From the NCBI GenBank assembly GCA_029582165.1, contig CM055877.1:31744749-31808748 (forward strand): 64,000 nt of DNA. Direction: 5' to 3'. Each line of letters begins with the position of its first letter. Positions within the stretch are counted from its first letter, which is position 1. Of the stretch, positions 44,533-55,796 are shown piece by piece. The notes below the pieces were generated by a model. It was not told where the DNA came from. It searched no databases and worked only from the letters and a program-made list of their open reading frames with translations. Made by a program: the position numbers and the translations under genes. Source of the DNA: Portulaca oleracea (Eukaryota > Streptophyta > Magnoliopsida > Caryophyllales > Portulacaceae).

Positions 44533-46247
44533 CCTACTTTAGCGAGAAGTTGAATGATGCCAAAAGGAAGTTTAGTACATATGACAAGGAGTTCTATGCC
44601 ATTATAAGAGCTCTTGAGCATTGGAGGCATTATCTACTAAGTGGAGAGTTTATTCTACATAGTGATCATGAAGCTCTCAAGTTTATCCAAGGCCAACACA
44701 AGCTTAACCCACGACATGCAAAATGGGTTGAATTTATGCAAGCTTTTCAGTTTGTGATCAAGCATAAGGCCGGGCATTTGAACAAGGGCGCTGATGCTCT
44801 TTCGAGAAGGTACTTACTTACATATGTTCTTGATTCTAACATTGCTGGACTTGAGCATATTAAGGATTTATATCAAGATGATCAAGATTTCAAAGAAGTA
44901 TATGAGTTGTCAAAGAAACATCCTCATGAAATGTTTCATATTGAAGATGGTTTCTTGTTCAAAGGAAATCAGTTATGTATACCAAGGACCTCATTGCGCG
45001 AATTGTTGATTCAAGAAGTCGATGAAGGTGCCTTGGCGGGTCATTTTGGTATAGAGAAGACTTATTTGATGTTGAGAGATTATTACTTCTGGCCTAGCAT
45101 GGTGAAGGATGTTGAGCATATTGTTAAGAGATGTGGTACGTGTAACCTTGCTAAGTCACATGTATTACCACAAGGCTTGTATACACCGCTACCTATTCCA
45201 TATCACCCTTGGGAAGATGTGAGTTTAGACTTCATTGTGGGTCTACCTCGAACTCAAAGAGGTAAAGATTCTATTATGGTGGTTGTAGATCGATTTTCAA
45301 AGATGGCGCATTTTGTTCCTTGCAATACTACATATGATGCTACGAAAGTTGCTACCTTATATTTTGATGAAATTGTGAAGTTGCATGGCATACTCAAGAC
45401 TATGGTGAGTGATAGAGACTCTAAGTTTCTAAGTCATTTTTGGGTTACTCTCTGGAAGAAAATGGGAACAAGGCTCAAGTTTAGCACGGCTTGTCATCCA
45501 CAAACGGATGGGCAAACGGAGGTAATCAATCGAACCTTGGGAGCCTTGTTGAGGACATTGGTGAATAAAGAAAAGAAGAGTTGGGATACTTTGTTGAGCA
45601 TTGCCGAGTTTGCATATAATAGAAGTCCTAATCGTGCTACAAAGTTATCTCCATTTGAAGTTGTTTATGGAAGAAATCCTCTTAAACCCATGGATTTATC
45701 TCCTATTTCTACATCTATGAAGTTTAGTTTTGAAGCAAGTAAAAGAGTAGAGGAGATTAAGAAGCTGCATGAGGAAGTTCGTGAGAAGATTAAGAGATAT
45801 ACTCAAAAGGTTGAAGAGAAAGTGAATCAAAAGAGGAAGAAAGTTATATTCAAGCCTGGAGATTTAGTGTGGTTACATTTGAAGAAAGAGAGATTTCCAA
45901 GTAAGAGAAAAGGGAAATTGAAACCGAGAGGTGAAGGTCCTTATGAGGTCTTAGAAAGACTTGGTGATAACGCTTATCGTTTGAAGATGGAAGGTGAGTA
46001 TGAAGGAAGTTGTACTTTCAATGTGTGTGATCTTAAGCCTTATTATAATGAAGGTGAAGAAATTCCAAGTTTGAGGGCAAACTCTTTTCAAGAAAGGGAG
46101 AATGATGCATATCATCCTTCTATGCATCAGGAGGAAGCACTAAAGGACCTTATCAGCCTGCTGCAAGTTGTTTCAAGTAGTTGCGTCGTGAATATCTTTA
46201 AAACTAAGGGACTGTTGAGCTCCTTATCTCAAGAGTCTTTGTTGTAA
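44505..46247 (+). pseudogene. RNase H and integrase with LTR-encoded tail, copy B
   Basis: RNase H: YDKEFYAIIRALEHWRHY, FILHSDHEALKFIQG. Integrase: AGHFGIEKT and RCGTCNLAK (HHCC finger), SLDFIVGLPRTQRG and VVVDRFSKMAHF (Asp), VSDRDSKF (Asp), TDGQTEVINRTLG (Glu). The C-terminal part reads KERFPSKRKGKLKPRGEGPY and TFNVCDLKPYY. The frame runs 145 bp into the 3' LTR, adding about 48 residues. I see no chromodomain. Catalytic residues are all present. Confidence 0.9.
46090..46102 (+). promoter_or_regulatory. Polypurine tract, copy B
   Basis: AAGAAAGGGAGAA directly before the 3' LTR; it is also coding sequence. Confidence 0.8.
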
Positions 46248-46756
46248 TAAAGGGCCTTTGTTGTAAGTGTTTTGTAAAGGGCCTTGTCGGGTAGTGTCGC
46301 CTAAAGGGCCTTGCCCGGTAACGCGGCCTTGCTGAGGTGACGTTTCTTTAGGGAGGGGTTTTTCCTATTGCTATAAATAGACCTCTTGGGTCTCTTGTAA
46401 AGACATATTATCTCATATTCAATAAAATCAGATACAAACACTATGTGTTGTTTTCTCTCTAGTTTTGGCTAGAAAACGAATTCCCTTTGGGTTTTTCGTG
46501 TGAAATCTTCTCTTCTAATCCAAGATTGAGCATTCTTGGGTGGTGACAGGAGGAGTAGGAGCTCTTGAAGATTGTGGTGTGTCTGTATCAATCCGAAGAG
46601 TTTCGTTGCTCAATTCTATCAAATTCTATCAAAGTTTCCGCTGTTCAGTTCGCTGTAAAGGTCCTTATCTGATTCATCTCTTGCAAGTTCTTACTTGTGT
46701 TTTTGATCCATGTTCTTTCTTGGCATTTTGGTTGTCTTGTGATCCATTATGCATCA
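46103..46756 (+). repeat. 3' LTR, copy B
   Basis: 654 bp, nearly identical to 40865-41518. TATA box at 46372-46379. Confidence 0.95.
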
Positions 46757-46843
46757 TTGGGTCTGCCAGAAGGGATAACAACAGGGGGAGGGTCTAGGGG
46801 GAAGTCTTTTTGAGGTCATTATTTCTCACCAGCACAAGGGTTT
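46757..46843 (-). pseudogene. MULE transposase exon island between two chromoviruses
   Basis: 87 bp. On the minus strand, read on from 53103 across copy C, it continues the SWIM exon and reads PCAGEK, two stops (TAA, TGA), then FPLDPPPVVIPSGR, and joins PKKKRRR at 40864. The stops fall where Leu-Trp are usual in MURA-like proteins. Its ends are the TSDs TTGGG and GGTTT. Confidence 0.85.
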
Positions 46844-47693
46844 TGATGCATAATGACTCAAAACTAATCAGTTATACACGAAATGAAAACGGATCGTTCA
46901 CAAGTAAGAACTTGTGATTGTTGATTTCTCAAACAAACGAATGAAACGAATGGAAAAAAGGTATGAAACGAAAGGCTTGGACGAAAGTTCTAATGATTAT
47001 GACAAGAATGACAATCAAGAGAAACAAAAGACTAAGCAAAACGTACCAACCAATGTAGAACAACACATTTGACGTAAGAACAAGATAGAATTGGCAATGG
47101 AAACCTCCTTGATTGATATAGTCGCACCACAATCAATTTGATATCCAACTCCTCGTTTGCACCATCCAAGATTGCTCCCTCTTGGAATAGAAGAGAAGAT
47201 TTGACGAAATCCCCTCAAGGCATTCGAAACTCCTAGCTAGAATGCTAGAGAGAAACTAAAGCATGATGACTTTAGAGAGACTTTTGTGTTTATTATGATT
47301 CAATAGATTGTCTTTACAAGGCACCATAAAGGGGGTATTTATAGTACTAGAACCTCCCTTTAGGCGTGACATACATCAAGAATTAGGCCTCTTTAGGCTT
47401 ACATCACCCAATACAAAAGTGACATCACAAAGATACAAATGTACATAAAATGATGATAACTAGCTCAAAACTTATCCAAACTTAAAGATTCAAAAACCAT
47501 GATGTAGATCTTCCAAAGCCCTTCAACTTTGATGTAGATGAATCTTCATGGATCTTGTTGTAAGTAGCTCAATAAACCTCTTCCATAGAAACTACCATGG
47601 ATTTCACGTGAATTAGAAGCTTGTAGCTCATTTAAGAGAATTGTAAGATCTTTGATAGCTTCTTCATGATGCTTATGATATGAATATGCATCA
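46844..47693 (-). repeat. 3' LTR, copy C
   Basis: 850 bp, with TGATGCA/TGCATCA termini. Minus-strand TATA box at 47336-47343. It encodes the last 49 codons of the polyprotein. Confidence 0.95.
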
Positions 47694-50617
47694 TTCACCC
47701 CTTCTTGAGAAAAGTTTGCCCTCAAACTTGGAATCTCTTCACCTTCTTGATAATAAGGTTTGAGATCACTTACATTGAAAGTACAACTTCCCTCATAACT
47801 ATCATCTAGCTTCAACTTATAAGCATTATCTCCGATCTTCTCAATAACCTCAAAAGGACCATCACTTCTTGGTTTCAATTTCCCTTTTCTTCTGCTTGGA
47901 AACCTTTCTTTCTTGAGGTGTATCCATAGCAAGTCTCCAGGTTTGAAAATAACTTTCTTCCTCTTTTGATTGACCTTCTCTTCAACCCTTTGAGTATACC
48001 TCATGATCTTTTCACGAACCTCCTCATGTAACTTCTTAATCTCCTCCACTCTCTTACTAGCTTCAAAACTGAATTTAGTTGATGTAGACATAGGAGATAA
48101 ATCCATAGGCTTGAGAGGATTCTTACCATACACAACTTCAAATGGAGATAACTTTGTAGCTCGATTTGGACTCCGATTATAAGCAAATTCAGCATGACTT
48201 AGCAAAGTATCCCAGCTTTTCTTATCCTTGCTCACCAAAGCTCGTAATAAGGCTCCCAATGTACGGTTGACAACTTCAGTTTGTCCATCCGTTTGGGGAT
48301 GACATGTCGTGCTAAATTTGAGCTTTGTACCCAACTTCTTCCATAAAGTAATCCAAAAATGACCAAGGAATTTCGAATCTCTATCACTCACCATGGTCCT
48401 TGGAATACCATGTAGCTTCACAACTTCTTCAAAGTAGAGATTTGCAACCTTAGTAGCATCATAGGTAGTATGGCAAGGAATGAAGTGTGCCATTTTCGAG
48501 AATCTATCAACAACAACCATAATAGAATCTTTCCCTCTTTGAGTCCTTGGTAGACCCACAACGAAGTCTAGGCTCACATCTTCCCATGGATTGTAGGGAA
48601 TAGGTAGACGCGTGTATAACCCTTGTGGTAGAACATGAGACTTAGCAAGATTACAAGTCCCACATCTTTTTACAATATGCTCAACATCTTTGATCATGCT
48701 TGGCCAAAAATAATGATCTCTCATCATCAAATAAGTCTTTTCAATACCAAAGTGACCAGCTAGGGCTCCTCCATGAACCTCCATGATCAATAATTCACGC
48801 AAGCTACTCCTTGGGATACAAAGTTGATTTCCTTTGAAAAGAAACCCCTCTTCAATATGAAACATCTCGTGTGGATGCTTTTTTGAGAGCTCAAACACCT
48901 CTTTGAAATCTTGATCATTCTCATACAAATCTTTAATATGATCAAATCCAGCAACTTTTGAACCAAGAATATGTGTAAGCAAATACCTTCTTGAAAGAGC
49001 GTCGACACCTTTATTCAAATGGCCGGCTTTATGCTTGATCACGAATTGGAAAGATTGCATGAATTCAACCCATTTGGCATGTCTTGGATTGAGTTTATGT
49101 TGCCCTTGAATATACTTGAGAGCTTCGTGATCACTATGAAGAATAAACTCTCCACTTAGTAGATAATGTCTCCAATGCTCAAGAGCTCTTATAATGGCAT
49201 AGAACTCTTTGTCATATGTACTATACTTCCTCTTTGCCTCATTCAACTTCTCACTAAAATAAGCAATTGGCCTTCCTTCTTGAGACAACACCGCTCCAAT
49301 ACCAACACCATTTGCATCTACTTCAACTTCAAAGATTTTGTCAAAGCATGGCAAGACAAGTATTGGTGCATTACAAATCTCTTCTTTGATCATTTCAAAC
49401 GCCTTTTCAGCACTTCTACTCCATTCAAACTCCTTATTTTTCAACAACTCGGTCATAGGAGCCATAATAGTGCTAAAATTCTTGATAAATCTTCTATAGA
49501 AAGAAGCTAAACCATGAAATGATCGTACCTCATGGATGGACGATGGCGTAGGCCACTCATGAATAGCTTTAATTTTGCCTTGATCCACTTGAATACCATC
49601 TTGTGAAAGCACATATCCAAGGAAGACGACCTTGGGTGAGAAGAAGGAGCATTTCTCCATATTGGCGTAGAGCTTCTCTTTCTCCAAAATACACATGACT
49701 AGCTCTAAATGCTTTACATGATCAAGCTCACTCTTACTATATACAAGAATGTCATCAAAGTACACTACTACACATTTGTCAATTAAAGGCTTCAATACAT
49801 GATTCATTAAACGCATAAATATGGAAGGTGCATTAGTAAGACCAAATGGCATGACTAACCATTCATATAGCCCTTCCTTTGTTTTGAAAGCCGTTTTCCA
49901 CTCATCACCTTCATGGATGCAGATTTGGTGATATCCACTTCTCAAATCAATTTTAGAGAAGACTACACTCCCATATAACTCATCAAGTAGATCCTCCAAG
50001 CGTGGGATAGGGAATCTATACTTGATAGTTATCTTGTTGATGGACCTACAATCCATACACATGCGTTGCGAACCATCTTTCTTTGGAACTAGTAACACTG
50101 GGACGACATATGGACTCATGCTAGGCCTTATCAAGCCCTTTGAAAGTAGCTCATCAACCTGTTTTTGTACCTCTTGAGCCTCCTTAGGGTTCATTCTATA
50201 TGCCGCTTTATTTGGAAGAATGGCTCCGGGAATGAGATCAATTTTGTGTTCTATCTCCCTTCTTGGTGGCAAGCCTTGTGGCATCTCATTAGGGAACAAA
50301 TGATTGAACCTTCTTAGGATGGGTTGAAGCCATGGGTGTTCATGAGTTGGGGCAGCTTGTTCCTCTTGCAAATTAGCCAAAATCAACTCCTTTTGCTCAT
50401 GGAACTCATGTTGATCCGCTTTTAGCAAAGAAACAATATTGGACTCCTTCTCTTGCTCCTTTTGTTGGGGTGGCCGAATGATAGAAGAAGGTGGCAAAGG
50501 GGCCAATGTGATCTTCTTCTTGTTGATGGTGAAGGAATAAGTGTTCATTCTCCCATCATGTGTGACGTACCTATCAAAAAGCCAAGGTCTCCCAAGCAAA
50601 ATATGACAAGCATCCAT
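47546..50617 (-). CDS. Pol polyprotein (protease end, RT, RNase H, integrase), copy C
   Basis: 1023 uninterrupted codons. In order: MDACHILLGRPWLFD, RT with [45 protein letters not shown] and YFDDILVYS, then RNase H with VFEVEVDANGVGIGAVLSQ close to FEVEVDA and FILHSDHEALKYIQG. Integrase follows with AGHFGIEKT, RCGTCNLAK, LDFVVGLPRTQRG, VSDRDSKF and TDGQTEVVNRTLG. It ends in the LTR with EEAIKDL and RGLLSYLQQ. All catalytic residues are present. The frame is closed on the gag side by TAA at 50639-50641, just after GKSYKD, probably from GAA. Without that stop, gag-pol would be continuous. This is the best-preserved enzyme set in the window. Confidence 0.92.
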   Translation of the reverse strand: MDACHILLGRPWLFDRYVTHDGRMNTYSFTINKKKITLAPLPPSSIIRPPQQKEQEKESNIVSLLKADQHEFHEQKELILANLQEEQAAPTHEHPWLQPILRRFNHLFPNEMPQGLPPRREIEHKIDLIPGAILPNKAAYRMNPKEAQEVQKQVDELLSKGLIRPSMSPYVVPVLLVPKKDGSQRMCMDCRSINKITIKYRFPIPRLEDLLDELYGSVVFSKIDLRSGYHQICIHEGDEWKTAFKTKEGLYEWLVMPFGLTNAPSIFMRLMNHVLKPLIDKCVVVYFDDILVYSKSELDHVKHLELVMCILEKEKLYANMEKCSFFSPKVVFLGYVLSQDGIQVDQGKIKAIHEWPTPSSIHEVRSFHGLASFYRRFIKNFSTIMAPMTELLKNKEFEWSRSAEKAFEMIKEEICNAPILVLPCFDKIFEVEVDANGVGIGAVLSQEGRPIAYFSEKLNEAKRKYSTYDKEFYAIIRALEHWRHYLLSGEFILHSDHEALKYIQGQHKLNPRHAKWVEFMQSFQFVIKHKAGHLNKGVDALSRRYLLTHILGSKVAGFDHIKDLYENDQDFKEVFELSKKHPHEMFHIEEGFLFKGNQLCIPRSSLRELLIMEVHGGALAGHFGIEKTYLMMRDHYFWPSMIKDVEHIVKRCGTCNLAKSHVLPQGLYTRLPIPYNPWEDVSLDFVVGLPRTQRGKDSIMVVVDRFSKMAHFIPCHTTYDATKVANLYFEEVVKLHGIPRTMVSDRDSKFLGHFWITLWKKLGTKLKFSTTCHPQTDGQTEVVNRTLGALLRALVSKDKKSWDTLLSHAEFAYNRSPNRATKLSPFEVVYGKNPLKPMDLSPMSTSTKFSFEASKRVEEIKKLHEEVREKIMRYTQRVEEKVNQKRKKVIFKPGDLLWIHLKKERFPSRRKGKLKPRSDGPFEVIEKIGDNAYKLKLDDSYEGSCTFNVSDLKPYYQEGEEIPSLRANFSQEGVNDAYSYHKHHEEAIKDLTILLNELQASNSREIHGSFYGRGLLSYLQQDP

Positions 50618-50638
50618 TGGTATTACATCACACCATAT

Positions 50639-51307
50639 TTAATCTTTATAACTCTTCCCAATGGATAAAGATACAAGCACACGTTTATCAATCTTAATAC
50701 CCTTTCCATGACTCAACCATTGTATATTGTAAGGAGAGGGATGAGGACTCACTTCCAACTTCAATTTTTCAACCATTATAGTAGAAGCCGCATTAGTACA
50801 ACTACCACCATCTATAATGAGTGAACATACCTTCCCTTGAACCGTACATCTAGTATGGAAGATAGTTTCACGTTGCTCCAATTCATTTGGTGTAGAAGCC
50901 ACGCTTAATGCCCTCCTCAACACAAGCAATTCTCCATCATCCGCTTCTTCTACATTTTCCTCTTCACAAACGTCATTTTCCTCCCCAAGTTGCTCTTCTT
51001 CATACTCACTTTCATGACAACTTGGTTCAACATATAAAGCACTTTGATATTCAACAAGAGAAACTACACGTTTGTTAGGACATTCGGATGCAATGTGACC
51101 CAATCCTTGGCACCTAAAACATCTTCTTGGAGGCAATGTCCTTGATTCTTGGACATGGGGTTTGGATGGGGGATTTTGTGGCTGATTTTGTGGGGTTTTG
51201 CCGTAGGGTTTTTGGGAGGGTGGGGGCTGATTTTGTGGAGTTTTGTATTGTGTTTGGGTAGGTGGACGTGTGGTATAAGGTTTAGATTGTATAGGGTACG
51301 TTCTCAT
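50639..51307 (-). pseudogene. Gag zinc knuckle and protease active site, copy C
   Basis: Pro/Gln-rich spacer, CFRCQGLGHIASEC (intact CCHC), acidic stretch, then VCSLIIDGGSCTNAAS (protease D-G-G). Bounded by in-frame stops near 51336 and at 50639. The same frame runs on both sides. Confidence 0.88.
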
Positions 51308-51337
51308 GGTATCTTTTCCCCTTTCTTTCCTTTGCCT

Positions 51338-52039
51338 TTATACTTTCAAGGCCAAACTACTTAATTCATCCAATGATTGATAAGAATGTAACTCAACAAC
51401 ATTACGTATCCAATCATTTAAACCAATTAGAAAACGTACCAAAACTTGTGGCTCATTCTCCTTCAAATCACAACGCCAAAGGAGATGTTCAAACTCCTTA
51501 GTATACTCTTCCACCGATTTGGATCCTTGAACTAGCTTTTGAAGCTTGACATAGTTGTCTTGGACGTAGCTTTGGGGTAGAAACTTGCCTTGCAATTTGG
51601 ACTTCATCTTTTCCCATGAACGAATTTTGTCCTTTCCCTTTGCTTGTCGCTTCTTTTGCAAGTTAGTCCACCAAATAGAAGCATGCTTTCTCAACTTCAA
51701 TGCTACATACTTCACTTTTAGCTCATCATTAACTTCTTTCAAATCAAATACACGTTCAACCGTTTGAATCCAATCAAGAAATACCTCCGGATCTAGACTA
51801 CCATCAAATTCGGGTATTTCAACTTTAAAATCAAAACATTCACCCCTTCTTGAGAGTGAACTAGGCGTGCCATATGAAGCACCTTCATCAACATTTAAAG
51901 ACTCCCTTTGTAAAGCACGGTTTAAATCCATATAGGTCTTTAATTGTTTTTGCAACATATCAATTTGCATCATCATAGCATCAACATTCTTAGGTGAATG
52001 GGTTTGAGACTCGTCCATTTGATTCAATCTTGATGTCAA
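51338..52039 (-). pseudogene. Gag capsid domain, copy C
   Basis: N-terminal coiled-coil, then FKVEIPEFDGSLDPEVFLDW, HASIWWTNLQKKR, GKFLPQSYVQDNYVKLQ and EEYTKEFEHLLWRCD. Start at ATG 52039; ATG at 52018 is also possible. Stop TAA at 51338 in place of a likely GAA. Confidence 0.85.
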
Positions 52040-52236
52040 TCTTAGAACTCACGTAGGTAAGGGACGGATTAGGCTAGGTTTGTGTTTGGTCTTAGGGTTC
52101 TTTGTGGAGCTTAAGGTTCTTGATGAATTCTTGATGAATTCTTTATGAGTTCTTGGAAGAACTCAAGGGTGGCGTGAATATGATGAAAAACAAGGTGCAA
52201 AAATGATGTAAGAAATAAGAGATATCAACAAGCTAA

Positions 52237-52248
52237 GCTCTGATACCA
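52237..52248 (-). promoter_or_regulatory. Primer-binding site, tRNA-iMet, copy C
   Basis: The minus strand reads TGGTATCAGAGC, four bases inside the LTR. Confidence 0.9.
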
Positions 52249-52252
52249 CTTT

Positions 52253-53102
52253 TGATGCATAATGAATCAAAACTAATCCATTATACACGAAATGAAAACG
52301 GATCGTTCACAAGTAAGAACTTGTGATTGTTGATTTCTCAAACAAACGAATGAAACGAATGGAAAAAAGGTATGAAACGAAAGGCTTGGACGAGAGTTCT
52401 AATGATTATGACAAGAATGACAATCAAGTAAAACAAAAGACTAAGAAAAACGTACCAACCAATGTAGAACAACACGTTTGACGTAAGAACAAGATAGAAT
52501 TAGCAATGGAAACCTCCTTGATTGATATAGTCGCACCACAATCAATTTGATATCCAACTCCTCCTTTGAACCATCCAAGATTGCTCCCTCTTGGAATAGA
52601 AGAGAAGATTTGATGAAATCCCCTCAAGGAATTCGAAACTCCTAGCTAGAATGCTAGAGAGAAACTAAAGCATGATGACTTTAGAGAGACTTTTGTGTTT
52701 ATTATGATTCAATAGATTGTCTTTACAAGGCACCATAAAGGGGGTATTTATAGTATTAGAACCTCCCTTTAGGCGTGACATACATCAAGAATTAGGCCTC
52801 TTTAGGCTTACATCAACCAATACAAAAGTGACATCACAAAGATACAAATGTACATAAAATGATGATAACTAGCTCAAAACTTATCCAAACTTAAAGATTC
52901 AAAAACCATGATGTAGATCTTCCAAAGCCCTTCAACTTTGATGTAGATTAATCTTCATGGATCTTGTTGTAAGTATCTCAATAAACCTCTTCCATAGAAA
53001 CTACCATGGATGTCACGGGAATTAGAAGCTTGTAGCTCATTTATGAGAATTGTAAGATCTTTGATAACTTCTTCATGATGCTTATGATATGAATATGCAT
53101 CA
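52253..53102 (-). repeat. 5' LTR, copy C
   Basis: 850 bp; minus-strand TATA box at 52745-52752. Confidence 0.95.
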
Positions 53103-53107
53103 GGTTT

Positions 53108-53818
53108 ATACAATGCTCATAACACTTGAGGTAACACTCCTTTGTGTAGTATGAATTAACATGTTTTTCAGGCTTTTCCTTCAACCACTCAGCACATCGA
53201 ATGACATGGCAACAAGGGATTCCACTCACATCCCATTTTCTGCAGCTACAGGTTGCATTTTTCATGTCAATTACATGTTTCTCGGCCCCATGGTCAACTT
53301 GGAACTTCATATTCCCTGCTACAGTACTTGGGAAGCAAAGCATGGCCTTCTCCTTTTCTGTCTCAAGAGATTTCCTAATCCTAGGGCAAATCTCATCTGG
53401 TGAGTTTTCCATTCCCATCCGCTTCAAAGCAACCCTTTCCATCAATGCAACCCTAATGTCCTCTAGCATATAAATCAAGTGTTTCCCTCTAGCATTAACT
53501 ACATATGCATTGAAAGTCTCGGCCATATTACTTACAATAGCATCACACTTTGGGTTTGTTCGAATGAAAGCTCTGCAAAATGTCTTAGGATCTTTTCTTA
53601 AAAAGTCCTCAGCTACCTTGGGAGATGTCCTCTTGAGATTATCCATGGCAAAGCTAAAATCAGTCTCATTGTATGCTTTTGCAGCTGTCCAAAACAGCAT
53701 CTTTAACTCATCCCCTTTGTGAATCTTGTGCCAATTAGCATAAATATGACGAGCATAATTTTTGTGCTCAAATTTTGGTAACACTGTCCTCATCCCATGA
53801 AGGATGGACTGTAAGGAA
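53108..53818 (-). pseudogene. MULE transposase exon: DDE end and SWIM zinc finger
   Basis: Acceptor CTTACAG ends at 53819. The exon reads SILHGMRTVLPKFEHKN, YARHIYANWHKIHKG, CDAIVSNMAETFN (catalytic Glu region), then ATCSCRKWDVSGIPCCHVI, a CxC...CxH SWIM finger. After YEHCIN it is cut by copy C and continues at 46838. No stop within this exon. Confidence 0.9.
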
Positions 53819-54094
53819 CGCAAAAATACAGCAGATATTAGTCCAGATATTAGTCCAGAAACAACATTAGGACATAAAGTAATTAAAAATGGGAAAAATT
53901 GTACAGAAAGAAATTAGGCTCATAACCACATTTGAATGTATGCTTACAAGAGAAATTAGGACAGTAATTATGCTTATCAGAAAATAACAAAATTAGGCAA
54001 AGAAATAAATTTGGACAGAAAGTAATAGGTTTGAACAGAAAGTACTATTTGAATTTGGTTAGTGTACTCACATTATGTTGATCAAACATGATTG

Positions 54095-55796
54095 TCAGTC
54101 CACTTCCATCAGTTAGCTCGAAGCACTCTTTGAATTTGGATAAGAATCACTCCTAGCTGCTATTGTTTTCACTTTTAACTGCTGCCCAAGCTATAGGGAA
54201 CATTTGGTTGTTTGCATCATAACCAACAGCACTCATCAATGTCCCACCAAGAAAGGTTTTTGGGAATCCAGCATCAATGCATATGACTGGTCTACATCCA
54301 CCAATGAACCCCTTTTTCAGCCCCACAAAACAAACAAAGAACCTCTGAAAAGTGGGATCACACAAGGGCTTCTCAATAATTTCCAGTTGGTACATACTGT
54401 TGGGGTTGGTCCTTTTCAACACTTCCAAGTATCAACCAAACTTCATGTAGTGATCCTTCATGCTCCCATGTAATAGTTGTGCAGCTGCCCTTCTCACCTT
54501 GTCGGGAAAATAGTAGTTCACACATATTCCTAAGTCTTGTTGCAAAGTTTTCCTAATGTCAGTACCTTTCCAAAAGGGATCTTCAACAAACCTCACCAAA
54601 TAATACTTAGCAACCCAACTAGACTTCAGTTGTCTATTCCTGGTCATGTTCCTCTGACAAGTATGTGTCCTATTTAGGCTTTTAAGGATATATGTCGCCA
54701 ACCTTTCATGCCAAGAAACATAGATCTGAAACTTACAACCTCCTACGCATCTAACACACAACCTGTGTCTCCTGCGGTCCGAAGTGTCAATTTTCAAGTT
54801 TCTACCTTGGAACAATGCATATCTGATCATTGCATCTTTGAAATTCTCCATAGTCCCAAATTTCATCCCTACCTTACATTCAAAGTTCTTAAAGTTTGTC
54901 CTCTCATCAATGGTAACCTTGCATGGCTTGTCTCTCCTCCTCAACAATCTGTTGCAGTCTTCCTCACACTCACTGGAATCTGGGGTTTCCATGTCTGCAT
55001 CTGAATCCTCATACTCACTCTCCACAGTTGGCTTTCTGTTCATATCACCATCATCCTCTCTTGTCTCAGCCTCCCTGTTCCTTAACTCCATCCTTGTTGA
55101 AGTCTGCATTACAACTCGTTTAATTGTAGCTTCTTTTAGCTTAGAAAACTCCCTCACCCTTTGGTAAGTAATATGCACTTCATCATCACTAGTGTCAACA
55201 TCTGACTCAAGGAAATATTCCTCCTGATAATCTTATGCCAATTGTTGTAGTTCTTCATCATCTGGATCATCCATTCTTCTTTTCCCTTTCCTCTTCATAC
55301 CCACCACTTTTGCTGAATCTACTTCATCTGCTGAATCCACTTCTTCATGACGTTTGTATGAAGAGTCCTCAGAGTCATCATCACTAAAATCAGATTCCTC
55401 CAAGTACTCAAGCTTGGGTGGTAGGATGGTGTGTTTGGGACTTTGAGATTTTGGCTTAGGAGGTTGGAGTTTGGGCTTGGAATGGAATGGAAGGATTTGG
55501 GCTTAGATGGTTGGTGGTTGGGGTTGAAAGTTTGTGATTCTGGTTTAGTGGGCTTGGGATTGGGCTTAGAAAGTAGGGGGTTGGATTTGGGAGGTGGGAC
55601 TTAGGGCTTGGGGCTAGATGATTTGGGTGGAGCAATTGCTGATTTGGGTTTCTGTATGGTTGATTTGGGCTTGCAAGATGGTGACTTGGGCTTGGTTATG
55701 GGTGACCTGGGATTAGAAGGTGGTCATTTGGGCTGGGGTTGGGGTGAGTTGGGCTTAGAAGGTGGTGGTTTGGGTTTGGTTTTGGGTTTAGGTTTG
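54095..55796 (-). pseudogene. MULE transposase exon: N-terminal linker, MuDR DNA-binding domain, first catalytic Asp
   Basis: Reading leftwards from 55796 there is a Pro/Lys-rich repeat (KPKS units), then an acidic region (EESDFSDDDSEDSS). Next is the MuDR DNA-binding domain (KVGMKFGTMENFKDAMIRYA, RCVGGCKFQIYVSWHERL, THTCQRNMTRNRQLKSSWVA), then VICIDAGFPKTFLGGTLMSA with catalytic Asp at 54273-54275. The exon ends TIMFDQHN (second Asp) at a GTGAGT donor near 54095. In-frame stops include TGA at 54430-54432 (before YLEVLKR), 54153-54155 and 54147-54149, all where Trp is normally found. Confidence 0.88.

Larger units (their letters stand above)
40865..46756 (+). mobile_element. Full-length CRM-like chromovirus, copy B
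   Basis: 5892 bp with 654-bp LTRs (TGATGCAT...ATGCATCA) flanked by a perfect 5-bp TSD TTGGG (40860-40864 and 46757-46761). It has a tRNA-iMet primer site, gag-pol and a purine tract. The LTRs differ at about four positions by eye (about 0.6 percent), so insertion is recent. Two one-base frameshifts split the polyprotein. It is inserted in the MULE transposase gene in the opposite orientation. Confidence 0.95.
46844..53102 (-). mobile_element. Full-length CRM-like chromovirus, copy C
   Basis: 6259 bp, 850-bp LTRs, flanked by a perfect TSD GGTTT (46839-46843 and 53103-53107). Gag and pol share one frame from 52039 to 47546 (1498 codons) with only two in-frame stops. The LTRs differ at about 20 positions by eye (about 2.5 percent), so it is older than copy B. 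It has the same orientation as the MULE transposase gene it interrupts. Confidence 0.95.
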
